NCBI GenBank assembly: GCA_937892955.1
Contig: CALBKH010000049.1
Location: 1 to 49,807, forward strand
DNA: 49,807 nucleotides
Reading direction: 5' to 3'
DNA from: an uncultured Alphaproteobacteria bacterium
GTDB taxonomy: Bacteria; Pseudomonadota; Alphaproteobacteria; Rhizobiales; Ancalomicrobiaceae
Shown: piece after piece, positions 8,780 through 17,269 of the stretch
Position numbering within the stretch: the stretch's first letter is position 1
Layout of the letters: the number at the start of each line of letters is the position of its first letter
The notes under the pieces: model-generated
Told to the model about the DNA's origin: nothing
Database searches by the model: none
What the model saw: the letters and a program-made list of their open reading frames with translations, nothing else
Translations under genes and position numbers: made by a program

Positions 8780-9403
8780 TCAGCTCCCGTCGTGGAGATG
8801 CGCCGCCGCCGCGGCGAGGTCGTCGGGCGTGTTGGCATTGAAGAACGGATCGGGCGCGCCCGGGCCTTCCGGCGCGAAGTCGCACCATACGGGGTCGTGG
8901 GGTTCGACCCAGGTGAAGACGCGCATGGTCGGCGACGTGGCGAGCCAGTGATCGAGATCGTCGCTGAGCGCCAGCGGCCACAGGCCGAAGACCGGATGGC
9001 GACCGCTCGCCGAGCGGGCAAGGACGATGCGGCCGGGTGATGCCCGCTCGACGAAACGGGCGACGAGATCGCGCGGCAGGAAGGGCGCGTCGGTCGCGAC
9101 CGAGACGAGATGGGTGATGGCGGGATCGCGCGCGGCCCAGGCCATGCCGGCGGCGACGCCGGCGAGCGGGCCGGTGTTGCCGGGGGTGAGGTCGGGAAGG
9201 ACCGGCAGGCCGAAGCCGGCGAAGGCCGCGGGATCGGCATTGGCGGAGATGGCGAGCCGGCCGACCTGGGGCGCCAGCCGCTCGATCACCCGGGCGATCA
9301 TCGGAACCCCGGCGAGAGGGCTGAGCGACTTGTCGCGCCCGCCCATGCGGCGCGACAGGCCGCCGGCCAGCACCAGTCCCGCGATCCCGCCGACCCCGTT
9401 CAT
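8780..9403 (-). CDS. mobA: Molybdenum cofactor guanylyltransferase
   Basis: This 207-residue protein starts with GLVLAGGLSRRMGGRDKSL, the nucleotide-binding signature of MobA-like transferases. It contains SVATDAPFLPRDLVARFVE, the Asp motif that binds metal, and a C-terminal FNANTPDDLA segment, all usual for the family. It attaches GMP to molybdopterin to make the guanine dinucleotide form of the cofactor in the cytoplasm. The ATG at 9403 is chosen because homology begins there. It converges on the DsbA-like gene with a 9-nt gap. Confidence 0.88.
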   Translation of the reverse strand: MNGVGGIAGLVLAGGLSRRMGGRDKSLSPLAGVPMIARVIERLAPQVGRLAISANADPAAFAGFGLPVLPDLTPGNTGPLAGVAAGMAWAARDPAITHLVSVATDAPFLPRDLVARFVERASPGRIVLARSASGRHPVFGLWPLALSDDLDHWLATSPTMRVFTWVEPHDPVWCDFAPEGPGAPDPFFNANTPDDLAAAAAHLHDGS

Positions 9404-9514
9404 CCCCGATCTCCGACGGCGACCGCGCCGATCACGCCGGCCGCGTCGAGCGGCCGCCCGCGTCAGGTACAACCGCGCGGCGGGCTTGTCGACCGTCGAC
9501 GAAGCGCCGGTGGA

Positions 9515-10138
9515 TCAGCCGCGGCGCGCCAGGACGAGGGCGGTGAACTCGCGGGCGAGGTCGTCGACGCGGTGGCGTTCGGGGCGATACCACTCGGGCG
9601 ACCAGTTCATCATGCCGAGAAGGGCGAGTTTCAGGCTGCGGGCGGAAACCCCGGCGCCGGTCGCGCCGGCGGCGACGATCTCCTCGGCGAGGCGATCCCA
9701 GATCGCCTCGTAGGCGAGACGATGCGGCCGCGCCGCGTCGCGCACCGGCTCGGGGGCTTCCGAATAGGCATTGAGGCCGGCGGAGGTGTAGTCGCCGAAC
9801 TCGAGCAGCGCATGGAGATGGGCGCGGATCGCGGTCTCGAGGCGCTCCTCCAGCGAGGCGTTGGCCGCGAGGCCGGCGAGCGCTTCGGTGACGGCGCGAT
9901 GGACGGCGTCGACGCCGTCGTTCATCACCGCGGCGATGATCTCGTCCTTGGAGGCGAAGTGGTAGTAGATGCTGCCGGCCTTGATGCCGACGGCGTCGGC
10001 GATGGTGCGCAGCGTCGTGGCGTGGTAGCCGCGCCGACGCAGGATGCGGGCGGCGGCGTCGAGGATGTCGCGCCGAGACTTCTCGCCGCTGCGCGTGCCG
10101 CCCGATGCGGTGTCGTCGACGATCTCGCCCGCGGTCAT
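9515..10138 (-). CDS. TetR/AcrR family transcriptional regulator
   Basis: The 207-residue protein has an N-terminal TetR DNA-binding domain: SRRDILDAAARILRRRGYHATTLRTIADAVGIKAGSIYYHFASKDEII spans about residues 21-68, including the helix-turn-helix and the GSIYYHF recognition helix. The rest is a helical ligand-binding domain. It sits 13 nt downstream of the acyl-CoA dehydrogenase gene on the same strand and is probably co-transcribed with it. It is the natural candidate to bind the palindrome at 11346-11359 and to repress the divergent catabolic operons until an acyl-CoA ligand is present. The ligand is inferred from context only. Confidence 0.88.
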   Translation of the reverse strand: MTAGEIVDDTASGGTRSGEKSRRDILDAAARILRRRGYHATTLRTIADAVGIKAGSIYYHFASKDEIIAAVMNDGVDAVHRAVTEALAGLAANASLEERLETAIRAHLHALLEFGDYTSAGLNAYSEAPEPVRDAARPHRLAYEAIWDRLAEEIVAAGATGAGVSARSLKLALLGMMNWSPEWYRPERHRVDDLAREFTALVLARRG

Positions 10139-10151
10139 CTCGTCCTCTCGC

Positions 10152-11324
10152 TCACAGCCGCTTGGCGACCTCTTCCAGCATCACCTCGGTGGCGCCGCCG
10201 CCGATCGATTGCACCCGCGCGTCGCGCGCCATCCGCTCGATCGCCATGCCGGTCATGAAGCCGGAACCACCGTGGCACTGGAGGCAGGCATACATCACCT
10301 CGTTGACCAGTTCACCGCAGAACGCCTTGACCATCGAGACCTCGCGCGTCGTGTCGATGCCCTGGCCGTGGCGCCAGGCGGTCATGTAGACGAGCTGGCG
10401 CGCCGCCTCGACGCGGGTGGCGGCGAGCGCCAGTTTCTGTCGGATCGCCTGCTTGTCCCACAGGGTGCCGCCGAAGGCGCGGCGCGTCTTGACGTGGTCG
10501 AGGGTCAGCTCGAGCGCCGCCCGCGCCTCGCCGACCGCCATGGCGCCGAGGACGATGCGCTCGTTCTGGAAGTTCTTCATGATGGCGTAGAATCCGCGCC
10601 CCTCCTCGCCGAGGATCGACCCATCGGGGACGAAACAGCCGTCGAACAGCAATTCGGCGGTGTCGGAGGAGCGCCAGCCGTGCTTGTCGAGGGCGCGGGC
10701 GACGGTGAAGCCGGGTGCGCCCTTCTCGACCAGGAACATGGTGACCGAACGGCCCGGCGGGGCGGACGGATCGGTCTTGGCGGCGACGCAGTAGAGATCG
10801 CCGTGGACACCGTTGGTGATGTAGAGCTTGGCGCCGTCGAGGACCCAGCCGCCGGCGACCCGGCGCGCCGTGGTGCGGATGCCCTTGACGTCGGAGCCGG
10901 CGTCGGGCTCGGTCACGGCGACGGCGGTGATCGTCTCGCCGGCGATGATCGACGGCATCCAGCGACGCTTCTGTTCCTCCGAACCGGCGTTGAAGAGGTG
11001 GACCGAGGCCATGTCGGTGTGGACCAGCGCGGTGATCGCCACGCCGGAAAAAGTCGAGCGGCCGAGCTCTTCGGCGAGGATGACCGTCGACAGCACGTCC
11101 ATCTCCGAGCCGCCGTATTCGGCCGGGTAGCGGATGCCGAAGAAGCCGAGGTCGCCCATCTTGCGCAGCACGGCGCGCGGGGTGGCGCCGTCGATCTCCC
11201 ACCGATCGGCGTGGGGCTTGACCTCCTCGTCGACGAAACGCGCCACCTGTCGGCGCAACAGGGTGTGTTCGGGGGTCAGGAACGGAAAGGCGTCGTCCTG
11301 ATCGGCGGCGATGCGGGAGGCCAT
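10152..11324 (-). CDS. Acyl-CoA dehydrogenase family protein
   Basis: The 390-residue flavoprotein has the usual three-part acyl-CoA dehydrogenase fold. AVTEPDAGSDVKGIRTTARR is the FAD/substrate segment near residue 135, and the C-terminal domain contains YACLQCHGGSGFM and IGGGATEVMLEE. At the position where medium/short-chain enzymes have the catalytic Glu (xEGTxE) this protein has Gly. In isovaleryl- and citronellyl-CoA-type enzymes the base lies elsewhere in the sequence, so this substitution points to that subgroup rather than to inactivation. Together with the divergent biotin-dependent carboxylase it would begin breakdown of a branched acyl-CoA. The ATG at 11324 lies 82 nt from the divergent carboxylase gene. 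Confidence 0.9.
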   Translation of the reverse strand: MASRIAADQDDAFPFLTPEHTLLRRQVARFVDEEVKPHADRWEIDGATPRAVLRKMGDLGFFGIRYPAEYGGSEMDVLSTVILAEELGRSTFSGVAITALVHTDMASVHLFNAGSEEQKRRWMPSIIAGETITAVAVTEPDAGSDVKGIRTTARRVAGGWVLDGAKLYITNGVHGDLYCVAAKTDPSAPPGRSVTMFLVEKGAPGFTVARALDKHGWRSSDTAELLFDGCFVPDGSILGEEGRGFYAIMKNFQNERIVLGAMAVGEARAALELTLDHVKTRRAFGGTLWDKQAIRQKLALAATRVEAARQLVYMTAWRHGQGIDTTREVSMVKAFCGELVNEVMYACLQCHGGSGFMTGMAIERMARDARVQSIGGGATEVMLEEVAKRL

Positions 11325-11345
11325 GAGCGATCCTTTCGGCTTGAC

Positions 11346-11359
11346 CTAACAAACGTTAG
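11346..11359. promoter_or_regulatory. Palindromic operator in the divergent acyl-CoA promoter region
   Basis: CTAAC-AAAC-GTTAG is a perfect 5-bp inverted repeat with a 4-nt centre, in the 83-nt gap between the acyl-CoA dehydrogenase (minus) and the carboxylase beta gene (plus). It continues into GACAGTCTAATG, which contains another partial half-site. Size and placement suit a TetR-family regulator controlling both directions; the TetR gene at 9515-10138 is the obvious candidate. Confidence 0.6.
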
Positions 11360-11407
11360 ACAGTCTAATGAAGCCGGTCAAGGCATCCTCGAACCCGACG
11401 GCCCGAC

Positions 11408-12961
11408 ATGACGACCGGCACCTCGTTCCACGACCTCGTCGCCACCTTGCGCGAGCGCCACCGCGCCGTCCTCGCCGGCGGTGGCGCGGCGCAGAAGGCG
11501 CGCCATCATGCCCGCGGCAAGATGGCGGTGCGCGACCGGATCGATCGGCTGCTCGACGTCGGCAGCCCGTTCCTGGAACTGTCGCCGCTCGCCGCCTGGG
11601 GCCTCTACGGCGGCGACGTCGCGTCGGCGGGCATCGTCACCGGCATCGGCCTCGTCCACGACACGCCGTGCATGGTCATCGCCAACGACGCGACGGTGAA
11701 GGGCGGGTCGTTCTTCGCCGAGACCGTCCACAAGCACTCGCGCGCCCAGGAGACCGCCGAGGAACACCGCCTGCCCTGTCTCTATCTGGTCGACTGCGGC
11801 GGCGCCTATCTGCCCGAGCAGGATCGCGTCTTTCCCGACCGCGACCACTTCGGCGGCGCCTTCTGGCGGCAGTGCCGCATGTCGGCGGCGGGCATTCCGC
11901 AGATCTCGGCGGTGTTCGGCGGCTCGACCGCCGGCGGCGCCTACATCCCGGCGCTGTCGGACGAGGTGGTGATGGTGCGCGGCACCGGCCGCATCCACCT
12001 CGGCGGGCCGCCGATCGTCAAGGCGGCGATCAACGAGATCGTCGACGGCGAGACGCTCGGCGGCGCCGACATGCACACCACCGTCTCGGGCGTATCGGAT
12101 CATGTCGCCGCCGACGAGAAGGAGGCACTGGCGAAAGTGCGCGCGATCGTCGCCTCGTTCGGCGACCTGCGTCGGATCGCTCCGCCGCCGTTCCCGGCGC
12201 GGCCGCCGGAGGCCGGTCGATCGGCGCTCGTCGACGTGGTTCCGACCGATCTCAAGCAGCCCTACGACGTCCACGAGGTGATCGTCCGGATGGTCGACGA
12301 GGGCTCGATCCACATCTTCAAGCCGGACTATGGCGAGACGCTGGTCTGCGCCTTCGCCCGCATCCACGGCCACCCGGTCGCCATCCTCGCCAACAACGGG
12401 GTGCTCTTTTCCGAATCCTCGGTGAAGGGCGCGCATTTCATCGAGCTGGCCGACCAGCGGCAGATCCCGCTCCTGTTCCTGCAGAACATCACCGGCTTCA
12501 TGGTCGGCACCGAGGCCGAGCGCGGCGGCATCGCCAAGCATTCGGCGAAGCTCGTCTACGCCGTGTCGAACGCCCGTGTGCCGAAATACACGGTGATCAT
12601 CGGCGGCTCCTACGGGGCGGGCAATTACGGCATGTGCGGCCGCGGGTTCCGGCCGCGCTTCCTGTTCTCCTGGCCGAATTCGCGCATCGCCACCATGAGC
12701 CCGGAGGTGGCGGCCACCGTGGTCACCGACCTGCGGCGGGCGAGCCTCAAAGGAGCGGCCGACGACGACGTCATCGCCGACCTCGACCGGCGGACGCGGG
12801 CGCAGTTCAGCGAACAGAGCGATCCCTACTACGCCACGGCGCGGCTGTGGGACGACGGGATCCTGGAGCCGGACCAGACCCGCGACGTGCTCGGCCTGTG
12901 TCTGTCGCTCGCCGCCGGGGAGCCACGCGACACCGCGCCTCGGCCGGTCTATCGGATGTGA
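11408..12961 (+). CDS. Acyl-CoA carboxylase beta (carboxyltransferase) subunit, methylcrotonyl-/geranyl-CoA type
   Basis: The 517-residue protein has both crotonase-like carboxyltransferase halves. The N half has KMAVRDRIDRLLD, LVDCGGAYLPEQ and GGSTAGGAYIPALSDEVVMV. The C half has NNGVLFSESSVKGAHFIEL, FLQNITGFMVG and GGSYGAGNYGMCGRGFRPRF. It moves the carboxyl group from biotin to an acyl-CoA. The close match in layout to methylcrotonyl-CoA and geranyl-CoA carboxylases, and its place beside an isovaleryl/citronellyl-type dehydrogenase, point to leucine/isovalerate or acyclic terpene breakdown. These two options cannot be separated by eye. The alpha subunit starts 7 nt downstream. Confidence 0.9.
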   Translation: MTTGTSFHDLVATLRERHRAVLAGGGAAQKARHHARGKMAVRDRIDRLLDVGSPFLELSPLAAWGLYGGDVASAGIVTGIGLVHDTPCMVIANDATVKGGSFFAETVHKHSRAQETAEEHRLPCLYLVDCGGAYLPEQDRVFPDRDHFGGAFWRQCRMSAAGIPQISAVFGGSTAGGAYIPALSDEVVMVRGTGRIHLGGPPIVKAAINEIVDGETLGGADMHTTVSGVSDHVAADEKEALAKVRAIVASFGDLRRIAPPPFPARPPEAGRSALVDVVPTDLKQPYDVHEVIVRMVDEGSIHIFKPDYGETLVCAFARIHGHPVAILANNGVLFSESSVKGAHFIELADQRQIPLLFLQNITGFMVGTEAERGGIAKHSAKLVYAVSNARVPKYTVIIGGSYGAGNYGMCGRGFRPRFLFSWPNSRIATMSPEVAATVVTDLRRASLKGAADDDVIADLDRRTRAQFSEQSDPYYATARLWDDGILEPDQTRDVLGLCLSLAAGEPRDTAPRPVYRM

Positions 12962-12968
12962 GGGCGCG

Positions 12969-14981
12969 ATGTTCGACAGCCTGCTGATCGCCAATCGCGG
13001 CGAGATCGCCCGACGCATCATCCGCACGGCGCGGCGCATGGGCCTGCGCACCATCGCCGTCCACTCGGAAGCCGACGCGGGCGCGCCGCACGTGCGCGAG
13101 GCCGACGAGGCGCTGTGTATCGGTCCGGCGCCGGCGCGCGACAGCTATCTCGACATCGAAGCGATCCTGCGCGCCGCCCGCGCGAGCGGGGCGCAGGCAC
13201 TCCATCCCGGCTACGGCTTCCTGTCGGAGAACCCGCGGCTGGCGGCGGCCTGCGCCGCGGCGGGCATCGTCTTCGTCGGCCCGCCGGCCGAGGTGATCGC
13301 GACGATGGGCTCGAAGATCGAGGCGAAGCGGCTCGCCGCGGCGGCCGGCGTGCCGACCATCCCCGGCTTCGCCGACGACACCGGCGACGATGCTGCCTTC
13401 CTGCGGGCGGCGGGCGAGGTCGGGCTGCCGGTGATGATCAAGGCCTCGGCCGGTGGCGGCGGCAAGGGCATGCGGGTGGTGACGCGGATGGACGACCTCG
13501 CCGCCGCGGTGGCGACGGCGCGGCGCGAGGCGATGGCGGCCTTCGGCGACGATCGGCTGCTGATGGAGCGGCTGGTCGGCGAGGCGCGTCACGTCGAGGT
13601 GCAGATCGCCGCCGATGATCACGGCCGGGTCGTCCACCTCTTCGAGCGCGACTGCTCGGTGCAGCGTTCCAATCAGAAGGTGCTCGAGGAGGCGCCGGCG
13701 CCGAACCTGCCGGACCCCGTCCGGCAGCGGCTCCTCGGCGACGCGGTGCGGCTGGCGAGCACCATCGGTTACCGCAATCTCGGCACCATGGAGTTCCTCG
13801 TCGACGCGACCAGCGGCGAGCATTTCTTCCTGGAGATGAACACCCGGCTGCAGGTGGAACACCCGGTCACCGAGATGGTCACCGGGCTCGATCTGGTCGA
13901 GTGGCAGCTGCGCATCGCCGCCGGCGAGCCCCTCCCCCTCGCCCAGGACGAAATCCGCCTCACCGGCCACGCCATCGAGGCGCGGCTCGCCGCCGAACGG
14001 CCGCAGGAGGGCTACGCCCCGGCGAGCGGCACGATCGCTCTGTGGCGCGAGCCGCGTGGCGCGGGGGGCAGGGTCGACGCCGGCGTCGAGACCGGATCGC
14101 GGGTCGGCGTCTTCTACGATTCGATGATCGCCAAGGTGATCGCCCATGGCGCGACGCGCGAGGAAGCGGTGAAGAAGCTCGCCCGCGCCCTCGACGAGAC
14201 CGCGGTTCTCGGGCTCTCCACCAATCGTGCCTTCCTCGCCGACATCGTCGCCACCCCGGCCTTCGCCGAAGGCGCGGCGACGACGAGCCTCCTGCCGCGG
14301 ACCTGGCCCGAGGGCTGGCGGCCGGCGGACGAGAGGCCCGACGACCACGGTCCGCTGGTGGCCGGATGCCGGGTGAGCGTCCATGATGAAACGGGATCGA
14401 CGCCCTGGCATCGCCTGCGCGGGTTCCGGGTGATGGCGGCGTCGGGGCGCGACTGCACCCAGCCGGTGAGCGTCACGGTCGACGGCGAGAGACACGAACA
14501 CCTCGTCCGCATCGACGGCAACCGCACCGCGGTCCAGCTCGGCGACGCGTGGTGCGAGATCGACCTCGCGCGCCGCGGCGATCATCACGTCGTCACCCTC
14601 GCCGGGCGGCCGGAGCGCGGCATCGCCGTGGTCGACGGGGCGTCGGTGGCGCTGCGCTTCGGCGGCGACGAGATCTCGGCCGAAGTGCATCATGTCGGCG
14701 ACTTCGACGTCCACCGGCGCTCGAGCGACAGGGACGACGGGCGACTGGTCGCCGCCATGCCGGGGCTGGTGGCGGAGATCGCGGTCATGGTCGGCGACGT
14801 CGTCGCCGAGGGGCAGCCGGTGGTGACGCTCGAATCGATGAAGCTGTTCCACACGCTCACCGCCCCGCGCACCGCCCGCATCGCGGCGATCGAGGTCGGC
14901 GCCGGGCAGGCGATCGAGAAGGGGCGCGTCCTCGTCGTCTTCGCCGACGCCGATCCCGAGGCCGGAGCGCCCGCCACTTGA
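12969..14981 (+). CDS. Acyl-CoA carboxylase alpha subunit (biotin carboxylase + biotin carrier domain)
   Basis: The 670-residue protein starts with the biotin carboxylase N domain (LLIANRGEIARRIIRTARRMG). The ATP-grasp core follows with ASAGGGGKGMRVV near residue 160 and FLEMNTRLQVEHPVTEMVTG near residue 288, then a linker domain and a biotinyl domain at the C terminus. The biotin lysine is K625 in LESMKLFHTL; the usual sequence is E-A-M-K-M, so S and L replace A and M around the modified residue. Length matches MccA/AtuF-type subunits. It carboxylates its own biotin with bicarbonate and ATP and partners with the beta subunit just upstream. Confidence 0.9.
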   Translation: MFDSLLIANRGEIARRIIRTARRMGLRTIAVHSEADAGAPHVREADEALCIGPAPARDSYLDIEAILRAARASGAQALHPGYGFLSENPRLAAACAAAGIVFVGPPAEVIATMGSKIEAKRLAAAAGVPTIPGFADDTGDDAAFLRAAGEVGLPVMIKASAGGGGKGMRVVTRMDDLAAAVATARREAMAAFGDDRLLMERLVGEARHVEVQIAADDHGRVVHLFERDCSVQRSNQKVLEEAPAPNLPDPVRQRLLGDAVRLASTIGYRNLGTMEFLVDATSGEHFFLEMNTRLQVEHPVTEMVTGLDLVEWQLRIAAGEPLPLAQDEIRLTGHAIEARLAAERPQEGYAPASGTIALWREPRGAGGRVDAGVETGSRVGVFYDSMIAKVIAHGATREEAVKKLARALDETAVLGLSTNRAFLADIVATPAFAEGAATTSLLPRTWPEGWRPADERPDDHGPLVAGCRVSVHDETGSTPWHRLRGFRVMAASGRDCTQPVSVTVDGERHEHLVRIDGNRTAVQLGDAWCEIDLARRGDHHVVTLAGRPERGIAVVDGASVALRFGGDEISAEVHHVGDFDVHRRSSDRDDGRLVAAMPGLVAEIAVMVGDVVAEGQPVVTLESMKLFHTLTAPRTARIAAIEVGAGQAIEKGRVLVVFADADPEAGAPAT

Positions 14982-15049
14982 CCGTTCCGCGTCGCGCACC
15001 GACGACGATCCGCCCGAAACGCATCCATCGCCACGAAAGGTTCCCTCCG

Positions 15050-15514
15050 ATGGCCGGTCTCTACTTCGAGGAATTCCATGTCGGGCAGGAGTTCCGTCAC
15101 GCCCTGTCGCGGACGGTGACCGAAGACGACAACATGGACTTCAGCTTGCGGACCATGAACCCGCAACCGCTGCACATCGACGCGCATTTCGCCGCCGAGA
15201 GCGAGTTCGGCCAGCGCATCGTCAATTCGCTGTTCACGCTCGGGTTGATGATCGGCATGAGCGTCGGCGACACGACACTCGGCACCACCATCGCCAATCT
15301 CGGCATGAGCGACGTGCGCTTCCCCGCGCCGGTGTTCCATGGCGACACGCTGAAGGTCGTGACCGGCATCGTGTCGCTGCGCGAGAGCCGGTCGCGGCCC
15401 GAGGCCGGTATCGTCGAGTTCGAGCACAGCTGCTTCAACCAGCGCGGCGAGCTCGTGGCGATCTGCCGGCGCAGCGGGTTGATGAAGAAGAAGCCGAAGA
15501 CCGAAGGGGCGTGA
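15050..15514 (+). CDS. MaoC family (R)-specific enoyl-CoA hydratase-like protein
   Basis: This 154-residue hotdog-fold protein starts MAGLYFEEFHVGQEFRHALSRTVTEDDN. It carries the MaoC-type hydratase segment NPQPLHIDAHFAAES...QRIVNSLFTLGLMIG near residues 38-70, including the catalytic-type Asp and His spaced as in the family. It lies 68 nt after the carboxylase alpha gene on the same strand and completes the acyl-CoA catabolic operon, where it would hydrate an enoyl-CoA intermediate. The ATG at 15050 has a weak upstream site (AGGTTCCCTCCG). Confidence 0.85.
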   Translation: MAGLYFEEFHVGQEFRHALSRTVTEDDNMDFSLRTMNPQPLHIDAHFAAESEFGQRIVNSLFTLGLMIGMSVGDTTLGTTIANLGMSDVRFPAPVFHGDTLKVVTGIVSLRESRSRPEAGIVEFEHSCFNQRGELVAICRRSGLMKKKPKTEGA

Positions 15515-15556
15515 GGCGCACGACCGGGCGATCGTCCGACCGAAGGCGGCCGGGCT

Positions 15557-17065
15557 TCAATTCGTCGGCGTCAACATCCTCGCCGGGCCGCGCTCGGGGG
15601 TGAGGGTGCGACGGGCGGCCGCGGCGCCGGGCGGACGCGTCGCCCTGAGGAATCCGTTGAAGACCGGGTTGGCGAGGGTGGCGTCGCGGCCGGCGCCGAT
15701 CAGCAGATCGACCTCCTCGGGCGGCAGGACGAAGCGGGTGGCGATCTTCTGCAGCTTGTCGCGGCGATCCGGCAGCTGGTCGAAGGCGACCTCGCCGGAG
15801 AGCATCTTCACGTCGCGGCAGTTCCAGCCCTTGGTGGTGCCGACGTAGCGCGTCACCTCGGCCGGGGTGAGCTTGCAGCGCCATTCGACGAGGTCCTGCT
15901 GCCAGCGGGCGATGGTCAGCTGGAAGGCGTCGAAGCCCTGGCGCACCGATGCGTCGATGCCGGTGTCGATCACCGCCATCAGGAGCGGCGTCACCGTCGG
16001 CCCCTGACGGGTGCGGGCCCAGTCGGTCTCGGAGGCGCGCCCCGAATTGACCACCAGGAACATCGCCCGCTTCAGCCGCGCCGCCTGACGCGGCGACAGC
16101 GGCGCATGCGGCGCGTCGGCCGCGGCGCGGGCGATGGTGAGGCCGGAGAGGCCGAAATTGTCGGTGAGGCCGCCGTCGAGCAGGCGGATGTACTTCATCT
16201 TCGCCGGATCGCGATAGGCGGCGAGCGCCCGGGCGTTGGCCTTGAGGAGCGCCGGCGCGGCGGCGTGTTCGGAGGCGTAGCGGGCCCAGCGCGGCATCTC
16301 CCAGGCACAACGCTCGGGGAAGGTCTCGAGCGACACCGGCGCGAAGATCACCGGCACCGCGGCGGAGGCCGCGACGGCTTCGGAGATCGGCAGGGTCGCG
16401 AGATCCGAACAGAAGGAGCGGAAGGTGTCGGGCTCGAAGACGAAGGGCGAGTGGTTGGCGATGTCGGAAGCGTTGAGCCACACCGTCGGCCGCTTCTTCT
16501 CCAACAGGCGGGCGAAGGTGGCGCCGTGGAAGAGGTTGCGGTCGAGCCAGCGCGGCAGGTTGGAGCGGTCGTTGGCGCCGCCGGCGTAGACCCGCATCAG
16601 GGTGCCGGGATTGAGCGGGTTGTCGTTGAGATCCTCCTCGGCGTTGCGCAGCAGGAACTTCTCGCGGAAATCGGCGAGCGCATCGCGGCCCTTCAGGCCG
16701 AAATAGGCGGCGGTCACCGAGCCGCCGGAGACGCCGGAGACGAAATCGACGCGATCGATCAGCTTCGCCGAGCGACCGCCGGGGCCGGCGAGGTCGGTCT
16801 CGGCGAAGGCCTGGAGCACGCCGAAGGAGAAGGCCGCGGCGCGGGTGCCGCCGCCGGAGAAGGTGAGGCCGACGAGGGTCTCGCCGTCGCCGTCGTCGGG
16901 GAAGAGCGCCGCCATCGTCGGCGGCTGGCCGGCGCCGTCGGTCGCCCGGTTGATCGGTGCGTCGTCGAGGCTGGCGCAGCCGGCGACGAGGAGGGCGAGC
17001 GCCGGCGCGAGGTGGGCGAGCGCCCGTCGGAGCGGGGACCGGAGGAGGAGCGAGATCGTCGGCAT
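15557..17065 (-). CDS. Patatin-like phospholipase, predicted lipoprotein
   Basis: The 502-residue protein has a signal with lipobox LLVAGC (Cys30), so it should be an exported lipoprotein. The patatin core follows: glycine-rich FSGGGTRAAAFSFGVLQAF near residues 69-87 (oxyanion hole), nucleophile motif G-V-S-G-G with S113 in DFVSGVSGGS, and the catalytic-Asp segment LLDGGLTDNFGLSG. These make a Ser-Asp dyad acyl hydrolase acting on membrane lipids. It is divergent from the caspase-like gene at 17270, with a 204-nt gap holding the motif at 17174-17196. The start at 17065 puts the signal peptide at the N terminus. Substrate and cellular target are unknown. Confidence 0.87.
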   Translation of the reverse strand: MPTISLLLRSPLRRALAHLAPALALLVAGCASLDDAPINRATDGAGQPPTMAALFPDDGDGETLVGLTFSGGGTRAAAFSFGVLQAFAETDLAGPGGRSAKLIDRVDFVSGVSGGSVTAAYFGLKGRDALADFREKFLLRNAEEDLNDNPLNPGTLMRVYAGGANDRSNLPRWLDRNLFHGATFARLLEKKRPTVWLNASDIANHSPFVFEPDTFRSFCSDLATLPISEAVAASAAVPVIFAPVSLETFPERCAWEMPRWARYASEHAAAPALLKANARALAAYRDPAKMKYIRLLDGGLTDNFGLSGLTIARAAADAPHAPLSPRQAARLKRAMFLVVNSGRASETDWARTRQGPTVTPLLMAVIDTGIDASVRQGFDAFQLTIARWQQDLVEWRCKLTPAEVTRYVGTTKGWNCRDVKMLSGEVAFDQLPDRRDKLQKIATRFVLPPEEVDLLIGAGRDATLANPVFNGFLRATRPPGAAAARRTLTPERGPARMLTPTN

Positions 17066-17173
17066 CGGGGTCCCGTTCGGCGAGGGTTCGGCGGCCGACA
17101 CCGACTGTGTCGGAAATCCCCGAGGCTTGTCGAGAGGGCAGCACGGCGGTCGCACGTCCATCTCGCGCCGGAA

Positions 17174-17196
17174 ACGATTACGATCGCCGTCATCCG
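17174..17196. promoter_or_regulatory. Shared regulatory motif between patatin and caspase genes (copy 1)
   Basis: The core TTACGATCGCCGTCATC (17178-17194) lies 74 nt upstream of the caspase start and 109 nt upstream of the divergent patatin start. The 23-nt block 17174-17196 matches 32076-32098 (upstream of the second caspase gene) at 21 of 23 positions by direct reading. It also resembles the sites at 23187-23209 and 23224-23246. It is probably a binding site for a common regulator; the OmpR-type regulator at 21068-21754 is the best local candidate. Confidence 0.55.
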
Positions 17197-17269
17197 CCCT
17201 TCGCCACGTTTACCGCAAGTCGGCTCTCTGGCAGGCTGCGGCCGAAATCCGGCCTCCGCCCTCTCCGCC

